This document shows positions 1 to 8,694 of a stretch of 64,000 nt of DNA, in pieces; position 1 is the first letter of the stretch, and the number at the start of each line of letters is the position of its first letter. This DNA comes from Corynebacterium xerosis NBRC 16721 = ATCC 373 (lineage in GTDB: Bacteria > Actinomycetota > Actinomycetes > Mycobacteriales > Mycobacteriaceae). The stretch spans positions 496,001 to 560,000 of the forward strand of contig NZ_BCRD01000002.1 of assembly GCF_001552415.1 (NCBI RefSeq), in the 5' to 3' direction. Position numbers and translations under genes: made by a program. The notes beneath the pieces were generated by a model, which was not told where the DNA came from, made no database searches, and saw nothing but the letters and a program-made list of their open reading frames with translations.

Positions 1-777
1 TATCGTGTTGGTATCGATCGAAGCTTGGTCGGCTTCGTCGTCAATCACTAGCACACGCAGGTTTTTCAGGTGTTCGCGCATGGCTTTTGTGTCGAGCCAG
101 GCCTCGAGTCTGCCGAGAACGGCGGCGTTTTTCTTGACAACCATCAGCCCCGCTGGCTTGCCCTCGCCGAGTGCCTGCTCGCCTCGAAATGTGGGCTCGT
201 AGAAATCGGATTTTGGTGTCGTGAGTGATAGCCATTGTTTGGTATTGAGGTCGGTGAGCTCGGAGTCGAGTCGCTTCTGCGTTTGCTTTCGTAGTGAGTT
301 ATGAATGCCGGAAAGTACAATAACCAAGTGGTAGCCCAAGTCGGCGGCTTTTGCGGCTACTGCGGTGAAGTTGGTAGTTTTCCCGGACTGGATGTATCCA
401 ACGACTAGTCCTCGGCTCTGGAACTTCCTTCGGGTGGGTTTTGGTGTATGGGCGATGATGACATCGGAAGCAGTGTCTACGGAATTAACCTGGTCTTCAG
501 GCCGGTTTTTGTGATGCAGGTAGTAGTTTCGAAGACTTGCCCAGCGAACGTCCCCAGGCTCGGTTCCTGAGTACCATGGCTTCAACCCAGCGGGTCGGAT
601 GACTGCGGGTTCTGATTCCGTTATTCGAGTCAGTTTTAAACTGAATCCGTCGGTAAGCTGGTCGAGGATGTCTTCGGTCACCCCGGGAAGTGCCGCGCAC
701 CTGCTTCGGGCTACTTCTACGTCGTATGTGCGGGCGAGAAAGTTGAAGTAGTCGGTAAAGCTGTCGGCCGTCGTCAT
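1..777 (-). CDS. Z1-domain P-loop protein, N-terminal part (runs off left edge)
   Basis: 259 residues are open to the window edge with no stop. The start is the ATG at 775-777, preceded by an AGAGG ribosome site at 783-787. A Walker A-like motif GYIQSGKT lies at residues 127-134 and a Walker B-like motif VIDDEADQ at about 244-251. This pairing is characteristic of the Z1 domain family (PF10593) found in actinobacterial restriction/defence gene sets beside methyltransferases, GHKL ATPases and PD-(D/E)XK nucleases. The base composition is clearly less GC-rich than every other gene in the window, suggesting acquisition by transfer. Partner genes, if any, must lie to the left; its upstream side abuts an ordinary dipeptidase. 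The family call is from motifs and general resemblance only, with no database search. Confidence 0.72.
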   Translation of the reverse strand, partial: MTTADSFTDYFNFLARTYDVEVARSRCAALPGVTEDILDQLTDGFSLKLTRITESEPAVIRPAGLKPWYSGTEPGDVRWASLRNYYLHHKNRPEDQVNSVDTASDVIIAHTPKPTRRKFQSRGLVVGYIQSGKTTNFTAVAAKAADLGYHLVIVLSGIHNSLRKQTQKRLDSELTDLNTKQWLSLTTPKSDFYEPTFRGEQALGEGKPAGLMVVKKNAAVLGRLEAWLDTKAMREHLKNLRVLVIDDEADQASIDTNTI

Positions 778-896
778 TGTTTCCTCTGTTCTTGAGAGCG
801 TGAACCCATCTTATCTGCTTGGGTTTCGCCGGTGGGATCGCGCTCTGACGGCTATTGCCAGTGTTTGGCGCTTGCGCGGTGTTTGTTGCCCGCCCC

Positions 897-2156
897 CTAC
901 TCCGGCAGCACCTCTCCCAGCACGCGGAGGGTGTTGACGCCCATGATCTTCGCGATGTCCTCCTCCGAGTACCCGCGGTCCATCAACTCCTGCGTGATCA
1001 CGGCCAGCTGCGAGGCATCCCACGGCACCTCGACCGACCCGTCGAAGTCCGAACCCAACGCTGCCGCGTCGATGCCGGCCACCTCCACCACATGGTCGAT
1101 CGCATCGACCACCGGCTCGACGCCCAGGCCGCACACCGCGTCCTCCCAGTAGCCCACGCCGATCACGCCCCCGGTGCCGGCGATGCCCCGAATCTGCTCA
1201 TCGGTCAGATTCCGGTTCACGTCGCACGTGGCGCGCACGCCGCCATGGGAATACACGACCGGCCCGTCGGCAAGCGAGATCATTTCCTCCATCGCCTCGG
1301 GGCTCGCATGCGCCAAATCCACGACCATGCCCAGCTCCTGCATCTGCGTGAACATCTCGCGGCCCAGATCCGTCAGGCCACCGCGATCGACGCCATGCAT
1401 GGACCCGGCGACCTCGTTGTCGAAGAAGTGCGTGAACCCGGCCATCCGTGCCCCCGCGTCATACAGGCGCTTCAAATTCGCCCCGTTGCCCTCCAGATTG
1501 TGCAGCCCCTCCAGCGCATACAACGCGCCGATGGCATCGCCGCCGGCCTCGCGCTCGGCCACCAACGCCTCCAGATCCCCCTTCGTCCGGATCCACCGCA
1601 ACTGCCCGTCCGACCCCTCGACCGCCCGATCCAGCTTCTCGGCGTGATACATCGACCGCTCGAACGGCGAATTCCACGTCCGCGGCGGCTGCAACTGCGC
1701 CACCGACAGGGGAGTGATGTTGTCCGTCTCATCCGTGTTGCCGTCCAGATTCTGCCCCCGGGGCGACTTGGTCACCGACGCGAACACCTGCAGCGCCACG
1801 TTGCCCTCCCGAAGCCGCGGCACATCCACGTGTCCGCGATCCGCGCGCTCCAGAATCGACCGCTTCCACAACAGCGCATCCGAATGCATGTCGGCGATGG
1901 TCAACCGCCCGTGCAGGTCCAGGGCCTCGGGGGAGGGGTCCTTCAGCTCGACCTCGGCAACCGGATTCAGTTGCTTTTCGACGATCCCCGGCGCCACCGC
2001 CAACACCACCGCCACGATGACCACCAGCACCGCCACGATGGCGCCGCCGATCTTCCACCCGCGATGCTTCTTCGGCCGGCGCTTCGCCTTCGCCGATGTG
2101 GCCGTGGCTCCCGATGCTCCCGAGTCGCCCGCCGTGTCCCGTTTCGCCGCATTCAT
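897..2156 (-). CDS. Membrane-anchored dipeptidase, peptidase M19 family
   Basis: This is a zinc dipeptidase of the renal-dipeptidase (M19) family that hydrolyses dipeptides outside the membrane. An N-terminal basic stretch is followed by one hydrophobic anchor (about residues 36-56), so the catalytic domain is probably extracytoplasmic. Metal ligands of the family are visible: HxD in DMHSD (about H91/D93), E216 in YALEG, H283 in DLAHAS and H304 in YSHGG, plus GSDFDG near residue 370. I chose the ATG at 2156 because a TAGCGT -10 box (minus strand, 2164-2169) ends 7 nt upstream, giving a leaderless mRNA; a GTG three codons earlier overlaps that box. It is divergent from the MFS gene. 419 aa. 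Confidence 0.9.
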   Translation of the reverse strand: MNAAKRDTAGDSGASGATATSAKAKRRPKKHRGWKIGGAIVAVLVVIVAVVLAVAPGIVEKQLNPVAEVELKDPSPEALDLHGRLTIADMHSDALLWKRSILERADRGHVDVPRLREGNVALQVFASVTKSPRGQNLDGNTDETDNITPLSVAQLQPPRTWNSPFERSMYHAEKLDRAVEGSDGQLRWIRTKGDLEALVAEREAGGDAIGALYALEGLHNLEGNGANLKRLYDAGARMAGFTHFFDNEVAGSMHGVDRGGLTDLGREMFTQMQELGMVVDLAHASPEAMEEMISLADGPVVYSHGGVRATCDVNRNLTDEQIRGIAGTGGVIGVGYWEDAVCGLGVEPVVDAIDHVVEVAGIDAAALGSDFDGSVEVPWDASQLAVITQELMDRGYSEEDIAKIMGVNTLRVLGEVLPE

Positions 2157-2163
2157 GTTTGCC

Positions 2164-2169
2164 ACGCTA
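2164..2169 (-). promoter_or_regulatory. -10 box of the dipeptidase gene (leaderless)
   Basis: TAGCGT on the minus strand lies 7 nt before the ATG at 2156, so transcription should begin at or next to the start codon. Inference from spacing; no convincing -35 is seen. Confidence 0.5.
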
Positions 2170-2228
2170 ACCGAATGTGACGGCGGTCACCGTCGTAAAG
2201 CCCGGAAAGCGCGATTTGGACCCGGGAC

Positions 2229-2234
2229 TATGGT
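2229..2234 (+). promoter_or_regulatory. -10 box of the MFS gene (leaderless)
   Basis: TATGGT lies six bases before the ATG at 2241. There is no Shine-Dalgarno sequence, which fits leaderless translation. Confidence 0.5.
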
Positions 2235-2240
2235 GGACAC

Positions 2241-3488
2241 ATGCAACAAAAACGTGGCGGCGCGACCACCCCGCGCGCTCCGCGAGAGCCGAAAACCCCC
2301 ATCCCCCGCGAAATCTGGGTGCTGGTCAGCGCGGCGTTCGTCATCGCGCTGGGCTTCGGCCTCATCGCCCCGATCCTGCCGCAATACGCACGCAGCTTCG
2401 ACGTCTCCGTCTTCGCCGCCAGCTTCGTGGTCAGCTCGTTTTCCATCTTCCGCCTCATCTTCGCGCCGACGTCCGGCCGCCTGGTGGACAAGGTCGGCTA
2501 CCGGTACACCTACCTCGGCGGCCTGACCATCGTCGCCGTGTCGACCCTGCTCGTCGGCGTCGCCTGGGACTACTGGTCGCTGCTGGTCTTCCGCGCCCTC
2601 GGCGGCATCGGCTCGACCATGTTCACCGTCTCGGCGATGGGCCTGATCGTGCGCATGGCGCCGCCGAACATCCGCGGCAAATGCTCGTCGGCCTACGGCT
2701 CGGCGTTCCTGCTGGGCAACGTGTTCGGGCCGCTGCTCGGCGCCGTGATGGCCGCGTGGGGAATGCGCGCGCCATTCTTCATCTACGGGTTCGCGCTGGT
2801 CGTGGCCACGCTGATCGTCGCCGTGCGCCTCAACCCCGAGGCGCTGCGCCAGAAGGTGCCCCAGCGCACCACGCCGGTCATGCGCTTCCGCGACGCCTGG
2901 CGCGACTCCGCCTACCGCGCGGCGCTGGTGTCCGGCTTCGCCAACGGCTGGTCGAACTTCGGCGTCCGCGTGGCCATCATCCCGCTCTACGCCGCCGCGA
3001 CCTTCGAGCACGGCGCGGCGGTGGCCGGCCTGGCGCTGACCGCGTTCGCCGTGGGCAACGTCATAGCGCTGCAGTTTTCCGGGTCGCTGTCCGACCGCAT
3101 CGGGCGGCGGCCCCTGATCTTCGTCGGCCTGGCCATCAACGGCGTGGCCACCGCGGTGGTCGGGTTCATGCATGGCGACGTCGCGCTGCTCGCCGTGTCC
3201 GCCGTCGCCGGATTCGGCGCCGGCATGCTCAACCCCGTGCAGCAGGCGGTGCTTGCCGACGTCATCGGTTCTGACCGCCAGGGCGGCAAGGTGCTGGCGA
3301 ACTTCCAGATGGCCATGGACCTCGGCGCGATCTCCGGCCCACTGGTCGTCGGCCTGATCGTCGACGTGTGGGGGTATCAGGCGGGCTTCATCGTCTGCGG
3401 CGTGATCACCGGCATCGCGTTCCTCGGCTGGCTCGGCGGGCGTGAGACGCTGGCGTGCGTGCCGACGTCTCCCAAGCCCGTCGAGTAG
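2241..3488 (+). CDS. MFS transporter, drug-efflux type
   Basis: A 415-aa integral membrane protein with the 12 hydrophobic segments expected of the major facilitator superfamily. The family's cytoplasmic loop signature appears after the second helix (GRLVDKVGYR, about residues 82-91) and again in the second half (GSLSDRIGRRP). The short basic proline-rich N terminus precedes the first helix at about residue 27. Proton-coupled export of small molecules is the usual role; the substrate cannot be read from the sequence. It is divergent from the dipeptidase with 84 bp between the starts and is followed by a 1-kb gene-free block. Confidence 0.88.
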   Translation: MQQKRGGATTPRAPREPKTPIPREIWVLVSAAFVIALGFGLIAPILPQYARSFDVSVFAASFVVSSFSIFRLIFAPTSGRLVDKVGYRYTYLGGLTIVAVSTLLVGVAWDYWSLLVFRALGGIGSTMFTVSAMGLIVRMAPPNIRGKCSSAYGSAFLLGNVFGPLLGAVMAAWGMRAPFFIYGFALVVATLIVAVRLNPEALRQKVPQRTTPVMRFRDAWRDSAYRAALVSGFANGWSNFGVRVAIIPLYAAATFEHGAAVAGLALTAFAVGNVIALQFSGSLSDRIGRRPLIFVGLAINGVATAVVGFMHGDVALLAVSAVAGFGAGMLNPVQQAVLADVIGSDRQGGKVLANFQMAMDLGAISGPLVVGLIVDVWGYQAGFIVCGVITGIAFLGWLGGRETLACVPTSPKPVE

Positions 3489-3547
3489 GGGAGCCGCGGC
3501 TCATGCCGCCCGCGCCGCCCACGCTGCCTACGACGCCCACGACGCCC

Positions 3548-3707
3548 ACGAGATCGTGATCGAGGCCGCGAATCGTGATCTCGTCGACGGTGCCCAGCTG
3601 CGACGCCGACGAGATCGCGATCTGGGCCGCGAATCGTGATCTCGTCGACGGTGCCTCGACCGCGTCGCCGACGAGATCGCGATCCGGGCCGCGAATCGTG
3701 ATCTCGT
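3548..3707. repeat. Three tandem 37-bp palindromes
   Basis: Palindromes at 3548-3584, 3609-3645 and 3671-3707, with starts 61-62 bp apart. Each begins ACGAGATCGYGATC and ends with its near reverse complement (AATCGTGATCTCGT), leaving about a 9-base GC-rich loop. The spacer GTCGACGGTGCC follows the first two. They resemble REP-type extragenic palindromes. Confidence 0.8.
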
Positions 3708-3735
3708 GGGCGGTGCCCGGCCGTGGAGGTCCGGG

Positions 3736-3870
3736 CTGCCCGTATGCGGCCCGAATGGGGCCGGCGGTGGGCGGTTCGTGCAGATGTGGTGCCAGTGCTG
3801 CATATCTGAAGCCCGTGACCTGCGGCAATGTGGAGGCCGGCGTGAGGGGTGTAACCGTATCTGCACGAAA
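3736..3870. repeat. Inverted-repeat-bounded cassette, copy 1
   Basis: A direct repeat of 4182-4317. The inner 95 bp (3775-3869) start TTCGTGCAGAT and end with the complementary TATCTGCACGAA. A nested hairpin CAGATGTG...CATATCTG lies at the left end. It shares 90 of 95 bases with copy 2. The core contains GACCTGCGGCAATGT. Confidence 0.8.
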
Positions 3871-3896
3871 CGGGCGTGGCCCCGTCGGTTGCGTGC

Positions 3897-4051
3897 TCGG
3901 ACGGAACAGCCCGCGGCGGTCGGGTGCTGAGGCGCCGAAGCTCGCGGCGGTTTCGTGCCGAGGTGGGCGGGCTTGCGGCTGATTCGTGCCGCGGCGCGGG
4001 AGCTTGCGGCGGGTTCGCGCTGAGGCCCGGGAGTTCGCGGCGGGTTCGTGC
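3897..4051. repeat. 31-bp tandem repeat, five degenerate copies
   Basis: Units at 3897-3927 (most degenerate), 3928-3958, 3959-3989, 3990-4020 and 4021-4051. Each ends with a variant of GCGGCGGGTTCGTGC. There are no spacers, so this is not a CRISPR array. Confidence 0.75.
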
Positions 4052-4055
4052 CAAG

Positions 4056-4116
4056 GAGATGCCACCGAAAACCGCGACCTGCGGAAACGTAGTTGCCGAC
4101 GAGGCGTTGGCATCTC
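4056..4116. repeat. Inverted-repeat-bounded cassette, related type
   Basis: Ends are GAGATGCCA (4056-4064) and TGGCATCTC (4108-4116), a perfect 9-bp inverted repeat. The interior GACCTGCGGAAACGT matches the core of the two 95-bp cassettes, although the ends differ. Confidence 0.6.
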
Positions 4117-4181
4117 TGTGACACGTGAATGACGTTCATCATGGCGGGTCGGGCATGCGAGGGGACGCAGCGGCGCGCGGG

Positions 4182-4317
4182 TTGCGCGTATGTGGCCCGC
4201 AGGTGGTCCGGTGGTGGGCGGTTCGTGCAGATATGGCGCCAGCGCTGCATATCTGAAGCCCGTGACCTGCGTCAATGTGGAGGCCGGCGGGAGGGGTGTA
4301 ACCGTATCTGCACGAAA
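4182..4317. repeat. Inverted-repeat-bounded cassette, copy 2
   Basis: Second copy of the 3736-3870 element, with inner 95 bp at 4222-4316. Terminal repeats TTCGTGCAGATA/TATCTGCACGAA are perfect here, as is the nested CAGATATG/CATATCTG hairpin. Confidence 0.8.
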
Positions 4318-4494
4318 AGCGGCGGCGAGGGCGGTGGGGACTGTACGAGAGTGGGCGGGGGCGGTGGTGGGGCGCGCAAGGGCGGCGTATCGGAGGGGGC
4401 GACGGAGGTTGGCGAGGCTCCCGATATGCACGCAATCAGAGTGACCTCCGACACCGTTGGGCCGAGTTAATCGCGTTTCGGCATGTAGAAGGGG

Positions 4495-4500
4495 TAGTGT
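4495..4500 (+). promoter_or_regulatory. -10 box of the DEAD-box helicase gene
   Basis: TAGTGT ends 10 nt before the ATG at 4511. It overlaps an in-frame GTG at 4499, which argues for the ATG as the start despite AAGGGG at 4489-4494. Confidence 0.4.
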
Positions 4501-4510
4501 GGCTCGGGCA

Positions 4511-7246
4511 ATGAGCACAACCGATGACGTGGCCGGCAACGTGAAAACGCCGGAATCCAACGACGAATCGGTATCCACGGAAAGCTCGCACGACAGCGCA
4601 CCCCTCACACTCGACGACGTACTGAAAACGTCGATGGTTGATGCTGCGCAGGTCAGCCAGGATAAGAGCGACCCCGCGGACACTGACGATGGGCGGGCCA
4701 ACACGGCCCACGAAGACAATTTCAATGCAGAGCACGCGGTGTACGAGACCGCGGACGAGACGGCCGGAAGCGCCGCACATGAGGCCCACAGGGGCCATGA
4801 GATGGGTAAATACATGGGTTACGACAACGAGAATTTCCGCGATGAGCAGGGTGCGGAGCTGAACGAGAACACCGGCGAGAACACCACCGCCGAGCAGAAC
4901 ACCGAGAACACCGAGAACACCGTCGAGCAGGCGCAGGCCGCCGAGCAGAACGCCGAGCAGGCCCCCGCCGACGAGAACGCCGAGCAGAATGCCGGCGAGC
5001 AGAACGCCGCGAACACCGAAGCCACCGAGGCCGTGAAGGTCGACGAGACCGAGGTTTCCAACGCCGACGAGGCCCCCTTCGAGGACAACGCCGCCCCGGT
5101 CGAGAAGGCCGAGCAGGGTGAGGCGCAGGCCGTCGTCAAGCAGGCCGAGCAGAAGAACGACAAGAAGAAGGCCGACAAGTCCGATAAGGCCGACAACGAC
5201 GAGCCCCAGGGCCCCTGCTTCGACGAGCTGGACCTGCCCGACGAGGTCGTCGCCGCGGTGACGAAGGTCGGCTATGAGTCGCCGTCGCCGATCCAGGCCG
5301 CGACCATCCCGACGCTGATGAGCGGCCGCGACGTCGTCGGCCTGGCGCAGACCGGCACCGGCAAGACCGCCGCCTTCGCGCTGCCGGTCCTCGCCCGCAT
5401 CGACCGCAAGGTCCGCGCCCCCCAGGCGCTGGTGCTCGCCCCGACCCGCGAGCTGGCGCTCCAGGTCGCCGACTCCTTCCAGTCCTTCGCCGACCACCTC
5501 GGCGGCATCTCCGTGCTGCCGATCTACGGCGGCCAGTCCTACGGCATCCAGCTGTCCGGCCTGCGCCGCGGCGCCCAGGTCATCGTGGGCACCCCGGGCC
5601 GCGTCATCGACCACCTGCAGAAGGGCTCGCTGGACATCTCCGACCTGCGCTTCCTGGTCCTCGACGAAGCCGACGAGATGCTGAACATGGGCTTCCAGGA
5701 AGACGTCGAGCGCATCCTCGCCGACACCCCCGCCGAGAAGCAGGTCGCCCTGTTCTCCGCGACCATGCCGGCCGCGATCCGCCGCCTGTCGAAGCAGTAC
5801 CTCAACGACCCGCAGGAAATCACGGTCAAGTCGCAGACGCGCACCGCGGACAACATCCGCCAGCGCTTCCTGATGACCGCGCACCGCAACAAGCTCGACG
5901 CCCTCACCCGCGTGCTGGAGGTCGAGGAGTTCGAGGCGATGATCGTGTTCGTGCGCACCAAGCACGAGACCGAGGAGCTCGCCGAGAAGCTGCGCGCCCG
6001 CGGCTTCACCGCCGCCGCCATCAACGGCGACATCGCGCAGAACCAGCGCGAGCGCACCATCGACCAGCTGAAGAACGGCCGCCTGGACATCCTCGTGGCC
6101 ACCGACGTCGCCGCCCGCGGCCTGGACGTCGACCGCATCAGCCACGTGGTCAACTTCGACATCCCCCACGACACCGAGTCTTACGTCCACCGCATCGGCC
6201 GCACCGGCCGCGCGGGCCGCTCGGGCGAAGCGCTGCTGTTCGTCACCCCGCGCGAGGGCCGCCTGCTGCGCTCCATCGAGCGCGCGACGAAGTCGACCCT
6301 GCACGAGATGACGCCGCCGAGCGTCGACGAGGTCAACGACTCGCGCAAGTCGAAGTTCATGGACGCCATCACCGAGGCGCTCGCCGACGACCAGGTCCCG
6401 GTCTTCCGCGAGCTGATCCAGTCCTACGCCGACGAGCACGACACCCCGCTGGCCGACATCGCCGCCGCGCTGGCCGCGTCGTCGCAGAACGGCGACTTCC
6501 TGATGAAGGAGCCGCCGCGCCGCAAGCGCGACGATCGCGACGGCCGCGGCCGTGACGGCCGTGAGGGCCGTGAGGGCCGTGGCCGCTTCGAGGAGGACCG
6601 CGGTGGCCGCGGCGTCCGCGACCGCCGCAGCGAGCACGCCGCCCGCAAGGCCGAACGGGCCGAGTTCACCCGCGACGGCATGAGCAAGTTCCGCATCTCC
6701 GTCGGTCGCCGCCAGCACGTGCGCCCCGGCGCGATCGTCGGCGCCATCGCCAACGAGGGCGGCCTGACGTCGAAGGACTTCGGCCACATCGACATCCGCG
6801 GCGACCACACCCTGGTCGAGCTGCCGGCGAACATGCCGCAGCAGGTGTTCGAGAACCTGAAGGACACCCGCATTTCGGGCCAGTTGATCCACATCACGCC
6901 CGACGACGGCACCAACGTCGACGACGGCTCCCACGCCTACGACGACCGCGATGACCGTCGCGGCGGCGGGCGCGACGGCGACCGTGGCGGCCGCGGTGGT
7001 TTCCGTGGCGGGCGCGGCGGCGATGACCGTGGCGGTCGCGGTGGTTACCGCGGTGGCCGTGGGCGCGACGATGAGCGCGGTGGCCGTGGTGGTTACCGCG
7101 GTGGTCGCGACGATGAGCGTGGTGGCCGTGGCGGTTACCGTGGCGGTCGCGACGACGAGCGCGGCGGTCGCGGTGGTTACCGTGGCGGTCGCGGCGGCGA
7201 CGAGCGCGGTGGCCGCGGCGGCTACCGTGGCGGACGCGACTACTAG
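4511..7246 (+). CDS. deaD: DEAD-box ATP-dependent RNA helicase (DeaD/CsdA type) with acidic N terminus and RGG tail
   Basis: ATP-dependent RNA-duplex unwinding, in this family linked to ribosome assembly, mRNA decay and cold adaptation. 911 aa, much longer than most. Residues 1 to about 235 are acidic low-complexity sequence rich in Glu, Asn, Gln and Ala. The helicase core follows: Q motif (FDELDLP, PSPIQ), AQTGTGKT near 279, PTRELA, DEAD near 386, SAT near 416 and [10 protein letters not shown] near 561. A DbpA-type RNA-binding domain (about 720-790) precedes a tail of repeated [15 protein letters not shown] units from about 815 to the end, typical of RNA binding and condensate formation. 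GTG 4499 is an alternative start. The gene symbol is by family resemblance. Confidence 0.93.
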   Translation: MSTTDDVAGNVKTPESNDESVSTESSHDSAPLTLDDVLKTSMVDAAQVSQDKSDPADTDDGRANTAHEDNFNAEHAVYETADETAGSAAHEAHRGHEMGKYMGYDNENFRDEQGAELNENTGENTTAEQNTENTENTVEQAQAAEQNAEQAPADENAEQNAGEQNAANTEATEAVKVDETEVSNADEAPFEDNAAPVEKAEQGEAQAVVKQAEQKNDKKKADKSDKADNDEPQGPCFDELDLPDEVVAAVTKVGYESPSPIQAATIPTLMSGRDVVGLAQTGTGKTAAFALPVLARIDRKVRAPQALVLAPTRELALQVADSFQSFADHLGGISVLPIYGGQSYGIQLSGLRRGAQVIVGTPGRVIDHLQKGSLDISDLRFLVLDEADEMLNMGFQEDVERILADTPAEKQVALFSATMPAAIRRLSKQYLNDPQEITVKSQTRTADNIRQRFLMTAHRNKLDALTRVLEVEEFEAMIVFVRTKHETEELAEKLRARGFTAAAINGDIAQNQRERTIDQLKNGRLDILVATDVAARGLDVDRISHVVNFDIPHDTESYVHRIGRTGRAGRSGEALLFVTPREGRLLRSIERATKSTLHEMTPPSVDEVNDSRKSKFMDAITEALADDQVPVFRELIQSYADEHDTPLADIAAALAASSQNGDFLMKEPPRRKRDDRDGRGRDGREGREGRGRFEEDRGGRGVRDRRSEHAARKAERAEFTRDGMSKFRISVGRRQHVRPGAIVGAIANEGGLTSKDFGHIDIRGDHTLVELPANMPQQVFENLKDTRISGQLIHITPDDGTNVDDGSHAYDDRDDRRGGGRDGDRGGRGGFRGGRGGDDRGGRGGYRGGRGRDDERGGRGGYRGGRDDERGGRGGYRGGRDDERGGRGGYRGGRGGDERGGRGGYRGGRDY

Positions 7247-7303
7247 CCTCCGCCCGGTGCTTTAGCGGCGCCGTTGCACGGAGCAGGATCGCTTTACGAC
7301 GGA

Positions 7304-7340
7304 CCGGCCCGCACCCTGGAATGGGGTGCGGGCCGGTTTC
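7304..7340 (+). terminator. Terminator after the helicase gene
   Basis: Perfect 13-bp stem CCGGCCCGCACCC (7304-7316) / GGGTGCGGGCCGG (7325-7337) followed by TTT. The copies of the window-wide GCTTTRCGACG-type motif at 7291-7301 and (variant) at 7341-7351 flank the stem as an inverted pair. It may also serve the convergent gene on the minus strand. Confidence 0.75.
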
Positions 7341-7353
7341 GTCGTCAAGCGAT

Positions 7354-7968
7354 CTACTCGACGACGATGCGCCCATCTTGCTGGCGATGGTCCACGGCGC
7401 GGAGCTCGCCGTCGGGGCCCTTCCACGTCACGGTGATCGTGTCCGGGTCCGCCTGCTCGACGGACTCGACCTGGCCGGTGGCGTCGCCGAAGCTCTCGTG
7501 GGCGGCGAAGCCCTCGGGTACCACGGCGGCGTCGGAGAAGTTCGCGTGGCCCGAGCCGAAGAGAATCACGGCCTGCGGCGACGAACCCGTCGCGCCGGAC
7601 ACGGTGATCACCTGCGCCGAGAGTCCATCGGGACCGCCATCGACGAAGGGATAGAGCGGGTCGGCGACCCACTCGTAGTCGTCCGAGAGATGGCCCTCGA
7701 GGGTGGCCCACTTGATGGCCTCCGCCAGACGGGCGTCGTTCGCGGACGTATCGGCGGTGGGCGCGACGGGAGCGGTTGCCGTCGGCTGGTCAGCGGCCGG
7801 GGTGGATGGAGTGGCCGGGGCAGCGAGGGCCGCCGACGTGATGGTTGCGGCGGTCAGGGCCAGCGTCGCTGCGGCCGAGGCGGTCAGCGCCCCGATTCCG
7901 CGGCGGCCGTGCGTGCGGTGACTGCGGTTGTGGTGGTCATGAGCGTGGTCGTCATGAGTGCGGAACAT
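7354..7968 (-). CDS. Secreted LppP/LprE-like protein (paralogue 1)
   Basis: 204 aa with a His-rich N terminus, a hydrophobic Ala-rich signal region (about residues 25-50, cleavage probably near ALAAPA) and a Pro/Thr-rich linker to about residue 75. The C-terminal part (FVDGG...SSPQAVILFGSG...ITVTWKGPDG) aligns by eye with the neighbouring protein at 8062-8694 and with the pattern of the actinobacterial LppP/LprE family. No lipobox cysteine is present, so it is probably exported soluble protein. The start has a good GAGAGGAAG ribosome site. Function unknown; the family assignment is tentative. Confidence 0.7.
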   Translation of the reverse strand: MFRTHDDHAHDHHNRSHRTHGRRGIGALTASAAATLALTAATITSAALAAPATPSTPAADQPTATAPVAPTADTSANDARLAEAIKWATLEGHLSDDYEWVADPLYPFVDGGPDGLSAQVITVSGATGSSPQAVILFGSGHANFSDAAVVPEGFAAHESFGDATGQVESVEQADPDTITVTWKGPDGELRAVDHRQQDGRIVVE

Positions 7969-8061
7969 GTCTTCCTCTCCGCGGAGGTCCGGTCTCGACC
8001 GTGGACATCCGATCGCGCCCGGTGGGGCGCGCGTCCCTCGTCGGGGATGGTCGGCCTGGGG

Positions 8062-8694
8062 CTACTGCGAGCCTTCCTCGTACAGCGCGTGGTACCTGCC
8101 CTGATCCCACAGGTAACGCATCGTCGCCGTCTCGCCGGCGGTGTTCTTCCACCACACGGTGATCTCCTGCGGAGTCGTGCGCTCGATGCGCGACATGCCG
8201 CTGATGTTTGTGCCCCACGCGGGGCCCTCGGCGACGAAGCCGGGGACCTCGGCCGTGGTGACGTAGCGGCCGTCGACCGGGTGGTAGAGCAGCAGCGCCG
8301 TCGGCGACGACGGCTCGCCGCCCAGCGCGGCGATCGGCTGCGCGACGACCTCGCCGCAATTGCCGGGCAGGAACTCCAGCGCCTTGTTCGGCGCCCAATC
8401 GTGGCCGGCGGCAATGTGGCCCTCGGCGATGGCGCGCGAGATCGCGTCGTCCAGGCGGGCCGGATCGTCGACGTGCTCGCACTCGGTCTGCGCCGCCGGG
8501 TCCGCGGGTGCGGCGTGGGCGATGGGGGAGGTGGCCGCGGTGACGGCGCCGACGAGCATCGTCAGCGATGCGGCGGTGGCCAGCGTCGCCCTGCGAAAGG
8601 TCGCGCGGCGCGGGGACGCGGTGGGGGCGGCGGGCTCGTCATTGGTGCGCGAGCCGGTCGTGCCGGGTGTCGGAGTGTGCATCATGTCGAACAT
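8062..8694 (-). CDS. Secreted LppP/LprE-like protein (paralogue 2)
   Basis: 210 aa from the ATG at 8694, chosen because GGAGGACACC lies immediately upstream (an in-frame ATG 30 codons earlier has no such site). A signal peptide hydrophobic core is followed by AHAAPA. The mature domain contains GNCG, SSPTALLLYHP, GRYVTTA and ITVWWKN, the layout of the LppP/LprE lipoprotein family, but without a lipobox. It is a tandem paralogue of the gene at 7354-7968, 93 bp apart on the same strand, so the pair is likely co-transcribed. Cell-envelope role unknown. Confidence 0.75.
   Translation of the reverse strand: MFDMMHTPTPGTTGSRTNDEPAAPTASPRRATFRRATLATAASLTMLVGAVTAATSPIAHAAPADPAAQTECEHVDDPARLDDAISRAIAEGHIAAGHDWAPNKALEFLPGNCGEVVAQPIAALGGEPSSPTALLLYHPVDGRYVTTAEVPGFVAEGPAWGTNISGMSRIERTTPQEITVWWKNTAGETATMRYLWDQGRYHALYEEGSQ

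Larger units (their letters stand above)
3489..4494. other. Gene-free repeat-rich block
   Basis: About 1 kb with no credible gene: open frames on both strands are low-complexity Arg/Pro/Gly-rich and unconserved in character. It holds, in order, three tandem 37-bp palindromes, a cassette bounded by inverted repeats, five degenerate copies of a 31-bp tandem repeat, a second inverted-repeat cassette of different ends, and a near-identical copy of the first cassette. It separates the MFS gene from the helicase promoter. Confidence 0.75.

Noticed and set aside
3897..4051. CRISPR array
   Set aside because: Units abut without spacers and are degenerate.
4499..4501. GTG as helicase start with AAGGGG upstream
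   Set aside because: It overlaps the TAGTGT -10 box; kept only as an alternative to ATG 4511.
3377..4815. Long Arg/Pro/Thr-rich minus-strand frames in the repeat block
   Set aside because: Their content is simply the translation of the palindromes and tandem repeats; no start signals or domains.
4436..6934. An 832-codon minus-strand frame rich in Val, Asp and Leu
   Set aside because: It is antisense to the DEAD-box helicase and its composition mirrors the codon bias of the real gene.
6955..7240. Tandem DNA repeat or minisatellite
   Set aside because: In-frame RGG repeats of the helicase tail account for it.
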